From assembly GCA_934623545.1 (NCBI GenBank), contig CAKTVN010000051.1, positions 1 to 9,497 on the forward strand: 9,497 nucleotides of DNA. Direction: 5' to 3'. Positions within the stretch are counted from its first letter, which is position 1, and every line of letters starts with the position of its first letter. The DNA is from an uncultured Oscillospiraceae bacterium (lineage in GTDB: Bacteria > Bacillota > Clostridia > Oscillospirales > Oscillospiraceae). Below are positions 6,194-9,497 of this stretch, piece by piece. The notes below the pieces were generated by a model. The model searched no databases. It saw only the letters and a list, made by a program, of their open reading frames with translations, and was not told the DNA's origin. The translations under genes and the position numbers were made by a program.

Positions 6194-7186
6194 ATGAAAG
6201 ACTTGGGTCGTTACCTGCGCGCGCGGCTCGGCACGCTCGCGCTGCTGACGCTGTCCTGGGCGATCTTTGCGGCGCTCGCCGCGCTGGGCGGGATGGCATC
6301 GGAAAATGTGGCGTATGCCGCGGGGCTGTGCGCCGTCTGTGCGCTGTGCGCGGCGGCGGTCGATTTTGTGCGCTTCCGGCAAAAGTGCCGCTTGCTGGAC
6401 GAGCTTTCACGCCAGATGCGCCTTGCGGAGCAGAATCTGCCGGACTGCGGCGCAAACGCCGTCGAGTGCGGCTATCAGACGCTCGTGCGGGCGCTCATCC
6501 GGGGCAATGCCGACACGGTGTCGCGCATGGACCGCAGGCTCGCCGATCTGACGGCGTATTACACGCTTTGGGCGCACCAGATCAAGACACCCATCGCGGC
6601 GATGCGCCTGCTCTTGCAGCAGGAGGGCGCGGAGAACGGAGAACTCGGGCAGGAGCTGTTCCGCATCGATCAGTATGTGGATATGGCGATGCAGTATATG
6701 CGTCTGGACGGCAGCGGGAGCGACCTTCTCCTGCGGCGCTATGATCTCGACGAGATCATCAAGCCCGCAGTGCGGAAATTTGCGCCGCAGTTCATCCGCC
6801 GGAAGCTGAAGCTGTGCTATGGACCGACTGGCAAAAGCGTCCTGACGGATGCGAAATGGCTCGGCTTTGTGATCGAGCAGCTGCTTTCCAACGCCGTCAA
6901 ATATACGCCCGAGGGCGGGACGGTCACCATCCGCTGCACGGACGTGCCGGAGCTCGTCATTGCGGACACCGGCATTGGCATCGAGCCGGAGGATCTGCCG
7001 CGCGTGTTCGAGCAGGGCTTCACGGGCTATAACGGACGCGCGGACCGCAAGGCGACTGGGCTTGGGCTGTATCTTTGCAGGCGCGTGTGCCGGAAGCTGG
7101 GGCACCCGATCTCGATCGATTCGCGCGTTGGCGAGGGGACCGCGGTCACGATCGGGCTTGTCCGGGTCGAGCGCGAGCATGAATAG
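6194..7186 (+). CDS. bceS: BceS-type intramembrane-sensing histidine kinase
   Basis: A 330-residue kinase. Two membrane helices (about 13-32 and 38-57) are joined by a loop of only a few residues, so there is no extracellular sensor domain. The dimerisation helix carries the phosphoacceptor H128 in WAHQIKTP. The ATPase domain has an N box (QLLSNAVKYT, with N233), G1 (DTGIGI, 258-263), an F box (FEQGF, 272-276) and G2 (GLGLYL, 289-294). This is the Bce-type layout, in which the kinase reads the working state of the BceAB transporter in the membrane rather than binding the peptide itself. The ATG sits one base after the regulator's stop, with AGGTGA six bases upstream. No strong terminator follows, though the next gene has its own promoter. 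Confidence 0.92.
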   Translation: MKDLGRYLRARLGTLALLTLSWAIFAALAALGGMASENVAYAAGLCAVCALCAAAVDFVRFRQKCRLLDELSRQMRLAEQNLPDCGANAVECGYQTLVRALIRGNADTVSRMDRRLADLTAYYTLWAHQIKTPIAAMRLLLQQEGAENGELGQELFRIDQYVDMAMQYMRLDGSGSDLLLRRYDLDEIIKPAVRKFAPQFIRRKLKLCYGPTGKSVLTDAKWLGFVIEQLLSNAVKYTPEGGTVTIRCTDVPELVIADTGIGIEPEDLPRVFEQGFTGYNGRADRKATGLGLYLCRRVCRKLGHPISIDSRVGEGTAVTIGLVRVEREHE

Positions 7187-7212
7187 CGGAAGATCCCTTT
7201 CTCCGCGCGTTT

Positions 7213-7250
7213 CTTACAAAACTGTAAGCTTTGGGAGCCAAACTGTAAGC
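7213..7250 (+). promoter_or_regulatory. Probable BceR operator with 21-bp spaced TGTAAG repeats
   Basis: CTTACA at 7213-7218 and TGTAAG at 7223-7228 form an inverted repeat with a four-base spacer. The 11-mer AAACTGTAAGC at 7219-7229 recurs at 7240-7250, exactly 21 bases (two helical turns) further on. The sites lie just upstream of the -35 position of the downstream promoter, where OmpR-family activators of the Bce type usually bind. Binding by the nearby regulator is inferred from position and symmetry. Confidence 0.6.
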
Positions 7251-7258
7251 CAAATCGA

Positions 7259-7287
7259 TGGCACGCAGGCTGGCTCCCTTGTATAAT
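7259..7287 (+). promoter_or_regulatory. Activator-dependent promoter for the small gene and bceAB
   Basis: TATAAT at 7282-7287 is a perfect -10. The -35 position at 17 bases (TGGCAC, 7259-7264) matches the consensus at only two of six positions. A strong -10 with a failed -35, next to repeated operator-like sites, fits a promoter that needs an activator. Transcription would start near 7294, giving a leader of roughly 27 bases. Confidence 0.6.
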
Positions 7288-7320
7288 GGCTCCAGAACGT
7301 GAAACAAAGGAGTGAGTTCC

Positions 7321-7491
7321 ATGCTGAAGAAATGGAAGCTGAATCGAAAAGAAGCAAAGGAGCCGGACGAGACGTTTTCCGACTGGCTGGCGCGTCTGCT
7401 CACGGACGAACGGGAGCTTGACCGGATGGCTTGCTCCATGACGGCGTATCTGGAGAGCGAGAACTCGGACGCGGCGTTCCTGATGATGTAA
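7321..7491 (+). CDS. Small hypothetical protein of the Bce transporter cassette (56 aa)
   Basis: A 56-codon frame from ATG at 7321 to TAA at 7489-7491. The start is well supported: AAAGGAG at 7306-7312 lies eight bases upstream, and the gene directly follows the regulated promoter. The stop overlaps the ribosome binding site of bceA, thirteen bases before its start, so the two are co-transcribed. The protein has a basic N-terminus (MLKKWKLNRK), then an acidic, helix-prone body (DETFSDWLARLLTDERELDR at 16-35, then MTAYLESENSDAAF) and ends LMM. There is no membrane segment, signal peptide or lantibiotic-type leader, and only one cysteine (C37 or C38). I do not recognise the family. Position suggests a cytoplasmic accessory or regulator of the transporter; a translational enhancer for bceA is an alternative. 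Confidence 0.72.
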   Translation: MLKKWKLNRKEAKEPDETFSDWLARLLTDERELDRMACSMTAYLESENSDAAFLMM

Positions 7492-7504
7492 AAGGAGAAA
7501 AGAC

Positions 7505-8269
7505 ATGACACTTCTGGAAGTCAACAATCTGAAAAAGATATATTCCTCCCGTTTCGGCGGCGCGTCGGTGCAGGCGCTGTCCGACGTGACCTTCTCGGTG
7601 GAGGAGGGCGAGTATCTGGCGGTCATGGGTGAGTCTGGCTCCGGCAAGACGACGCTGCTGAACATCCTCGCGGCGCTCGACAAGCCGACGTCGGGCGAGG
7701 TGCTGCTGGGCGGGAAGTCGCTCACGGCGATCAAAGAGCGCGAGCTGTGCGCCTTCCGGCGAGACAATCTGGGCTTCGTGTTTCAGGATTTCAATCTGCT
7801 GGACACCTTTTCGCTGCGCGACAACATCTTCCTGCCGCTGGTGCTGGCGAAGAAGCCATATGAGTATATGCGCGCACAGCTTCAGCCCATCGCGGAAAAG
7901 CTCCGCATCGAGGACATTCTGGACAAGTTCCCGTATGAGGTCTCCGGCGGGCAGAAGCAGCGCGCCGCCGTGGCGCGGGCGCTGATCACGCACCCGCAGC
8001 TGGTCCTCGCGGACGAGCCGACCGGCGCGCTCGATTCGCGCGCGACCGACGAGCTGCTCGATCTGTTCGGGCGCATCAATGACGACGGACAGACCATCGT
8101 CATGGTCACGCACTCGGTCAAGGCGGCGAGCCACGCAAAGCGCGTGCTGTTTATCAAGGACGGCGAGGTGTTCCACCAGCTCTATCGCGGGGACATGAGC
8201 CGCGAGGCGATGTACGCGAAGATCTCCGACACGCTGACGGTTTTGCAGAGCGAGGGCGATGCACGATGA
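7505..8269 (+). CDS. bceA: BceA-type ABC transporter ATP-binding protein
   Basis: A 254-residue nucleotide-binding subunit of the MacB/BceA group. It has Walker A GESGSGKTT (42-50), the Q-loop VFQDFNLLD (Q94), the signature VSGGQKQR (146-152), Walker B LVLADEPTGALD (D170, E171 catalytic) and the H-loop at H203. It energises the BceB permease, which protects cell-wall precursors from peptide antibiotics such as bacitracin or lantibiotics and passes flux information to the kinase. AAAGGAG lies seven bases before the ATG, and its stop overlaps the permease start as ATGA. The particular peptide cannot be deduced from the sequence. The symbol is given by family and by the neighbouring BceRS-type pair. 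Confidence 0.93.
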   Translation: MTLLEVNNLKKIYSSRFGGASVQALSDVTFSVEEGEYLAVMGESGSGKTTLLNILAALDKPTSGEVLLGGKSLTAIKERELCAFRRDNLGFVFQDFNLLDTFSLRDNIFLPLVLAKKPYEYMRAQLQPIAEKLRIEDILDKFPYEVSGGQKQRAAVARALITHPQLVLADEPTGALDSRATDELLDLFGRINDDGQTIVMVTHSVKAASHAKRVLFIKDGEVFHQLYRGDMSREAMYAKISDTLTVLQSEGDAR

Positions 8270-9497
8270 AAAAGCTGTTCTATCCGAAGCTTGCGGCGCA
8301 GAATCTGCGCAAGAACCGGCAGTTTTATCTGCCGTATATCCTGACGGTGGTCGGGACGGTGGCGGCGTTTTACATTCTGGCGGCGCTGGCGAATACGAAG
8401 CCGCAGTCCACGCAGACGCGGTATTACTACCTGTCGATCTATATGAGCATCGGTCTGTTTGTCGTCGGGCTGTTTTCCGTCATTTTCCTGTTCTATACGA
8501 ACAGCTTTCTGATGAAGCGGCGCGGCAGAGAGCTGGGGCTTTACAACGTGCTCGGCATGGACAAGTGGAACATCGCCGCGATGCTGGGCTTTGAGACGCT
8601 GTATGTGGCGCTGATCGGCATTACAGGCGGCATCGCGCTCGGCGTGCTGCTTCAGAAGCTGATGACGATGCTCGTGACGAAGCTCATGGGCGGCGTACAG
8701 GGCGAGGAGATGTTCCCATTCCAGGTCTCGGTCTTTGCAATGACGGTGACGGCGATCCTGTTCGGCGCGATCTTGCTGCTGACGCTGGCATTTAATCTCG
8801 GACGCGTGGCAAAGCTCCGCCCGGTCGAGCTTCTGCACAGCGGGAACGCCGCCGAGCGCGAACCAAAAACGCGCTGGCTGCTGGCGGTGCTGGGCGTCGG
8901 GTGCATCGGTGCGGGCTATTGGATCGCGGTGACGGCAAAGAACGCAATGGAGGCGCTGAACCTTTACTTTGTGGCGGTGATCCTGGTCATTCTCGGGACC
9001 TACTGCCTGTTCACGGCAGTGAGCATCGCGGTGCTCAAAATGCTGCGCCGGAACAAGCGCTATTATTATCAGACAGGGCATTTCATCGGCGTGTCCGGGA
9101 TGCTCTACCGAATGAAGCGCAACGCCGTCGGGCTTGCGAACATCTGCGTGCTGTCGACGATGGTGCTGGTCATGGTGTCCGGGACGCTGTCGCTCTACCT
9201 CGGAACAGACAGCTCGATCGCGACGCGCTATCCGGCGGATATCAACGTGAACATCCGCTATGACGCGGAGCTGGAGCCGGGGCAGAAGCGCTTTGACGGA
9301 GAAAAGACGCTGGAACGGCTGGTGGATGCCTGTGACCGGCTTGGCGTTCCGGCGACGGATGTGAGGGCTGCGTCCAGCCTCTGCTTTACCGCGCAGTGGA
9401 CGGGCGGCTGCTTTGAGACAGTGAGCGTGAACGACCGCTATGATTCTTTTTCCAACTCGACCATGCTTGTTTTTCTCCCTGCAAAGGATTATGAGTC
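8266..9497 (+). CDS. bceB: BceB-type ABC transporter permease, 3' end cut by the window
   Basis: An open frame of 410 codons from ATG at 8266 that continues past the right edge; full BceB proteins are about 620-670 residues, so roughly a third is missing. Seven membrane helices are visible (about 22-42, 57-79, 104-128, 153-176, 203-223, 232-256, 289-312), with the FtsX-like block at 57-176. After helix 7 the chain is soluble (from about 313), the start of the large extracellular domain between helices 7 and 8 that sets peptide specificity in this family. RRGRELGLYNVLGM (85-98) is the usual cytoplasmic segment contacting the ATPase. It starts by ATGA overlap with bceA. No frameshift is seen. 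It likely forms the detoxifying and sensing transporter together with BceA and the kinase. Confidence 0.93.
   Translation, partial: MKKLFYPKLAAQNLRKNRQFYLPYILTVVGTVAAFYILAALANTKPQSTQTRYYYLSIYMSIGLFVVGLFSVIFLFYTNSFLMKRRGRELGLYNVLGMDKWNIAAMLGFETLYVALIGITGGIALGVLLQKLMTMLVTKLMGGVQGEEMFPFQVSVFAMTVTAILFGAILLLTLAFNLGRVAKLRPVELLHSGNAAEREPKTRWLLAVLGVGCIGAGYWIAVTAKNAMEALNLYFVAVILVILGTYCLFTAVSIAVLKMLRRNKRYYYQTGHFIGVSGMLYRMKRNAVGLANICVLSTMVLVMVSGTLSLYLGTDSSIATRYPADINVNIRYDAELEPGQKRFDGEKTLERLVDACDRLGVPATDVRAASSLCFTAQWTGGCFETVSVNDRYDSFSNSTMLVFLPAKDYE

Noticed and set aside
7186..7206. Possible terminator after the kinase gene (GCGGA pairing with TCCGC)
   Set aside because: The stem is only five pairs with an 11-base loop and no T run follows, so it is too weak to call.
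7321..7491. The small gene as a lantibiotic or bacteriocin precursor, given the nearby peptide transporter
   Set aside because: It has no double-glycine leader, a single cysteine and few Ser/Thr, and no modification enzymes are nearby. The transporter is of the resistance type, not the export type.
8182..9081. A 299-codon minus-strand open frame opposite bceB
   Set aside because: The plus strand encodes a permease with seven clear membrane helices. The reverse frame is His/Gln/Arg-rich low-complexity sequence with no family resemblance.

Overview
The window reads as a chromosomal segment of a GC-rich Firmicute, most likely a gut Clostridium relative of the Oscillospiraceae/Ruminococcaceae type. 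This is inferred from the strongly G/C-biased third codon positions, AGGAGG-type ribosome binding sites, and the gene families present (YmdB, YhaO/YhaN and BceRS-BceAB relatives, and an ECF sigma factor with a membrane partner). No taxon can be named from the sequence alone.

Layout. Positions 1-70 hold a non-coding stretch with three closely packed inverted repeats, possibly part of a dispersed or IS200/IS605-like element. A two-gene minus-strand operon follows (1294 down to 105): an ECF sigma factor whose best start is a TTG at 1294, overlapping by ATGA a single-pass membrane protein that is probably its regulator. A divergent intergenic region (1295-1471) carries a convincing extended -10 promoter for the plus strand, a weaker one for the minus strand, a GC hairpin with a T run, and a leader that can fold in two exclusive ways over the ymdB ribosome binding site.

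The plus-strand operon runs from 1472 to 7186 with overlaps or very short gaps: a YmdB-type phosphodiesterase, a YhaO/SbcD-type nuclease, a YhaN/SbcC-type ATPase with a membrane hairpin in its coiled coil, a BceR-type response regulator and a BceS-type histidine kinase. A second promoter region (7187-7320) follows, with spaced TGTAAG repeats and a good -10 but poor -35, as expected for an activator-dependent promoter. It drives a 56-codon small gene (7321-7491), the ATPase bceA, and the permease bceB, which runs off the right edge.

How the parts may work together: YhaO and YhaN probably form a DNA-processing nuclease/ATPase pair, and YmdB degrades 2',3'-cyclic nucleotides or acts on RNA-linked signalling. 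The kinase lacks an extracellular sensor domain and probably senses the activity of the BceAB transporter against a cell-wall-active peptide. The phosphorylated regulator would then induce the small gene plus bceAB from the 7282 promoter. The sensor pair appears to be transcribed with the housekeeping nuclease genes and the transporter separately. No wholly new system is evident. The best leads are the unrecognised 56-residue protein inside the Bce cassette, its operator, and the alternative structures in the ymdB leader.
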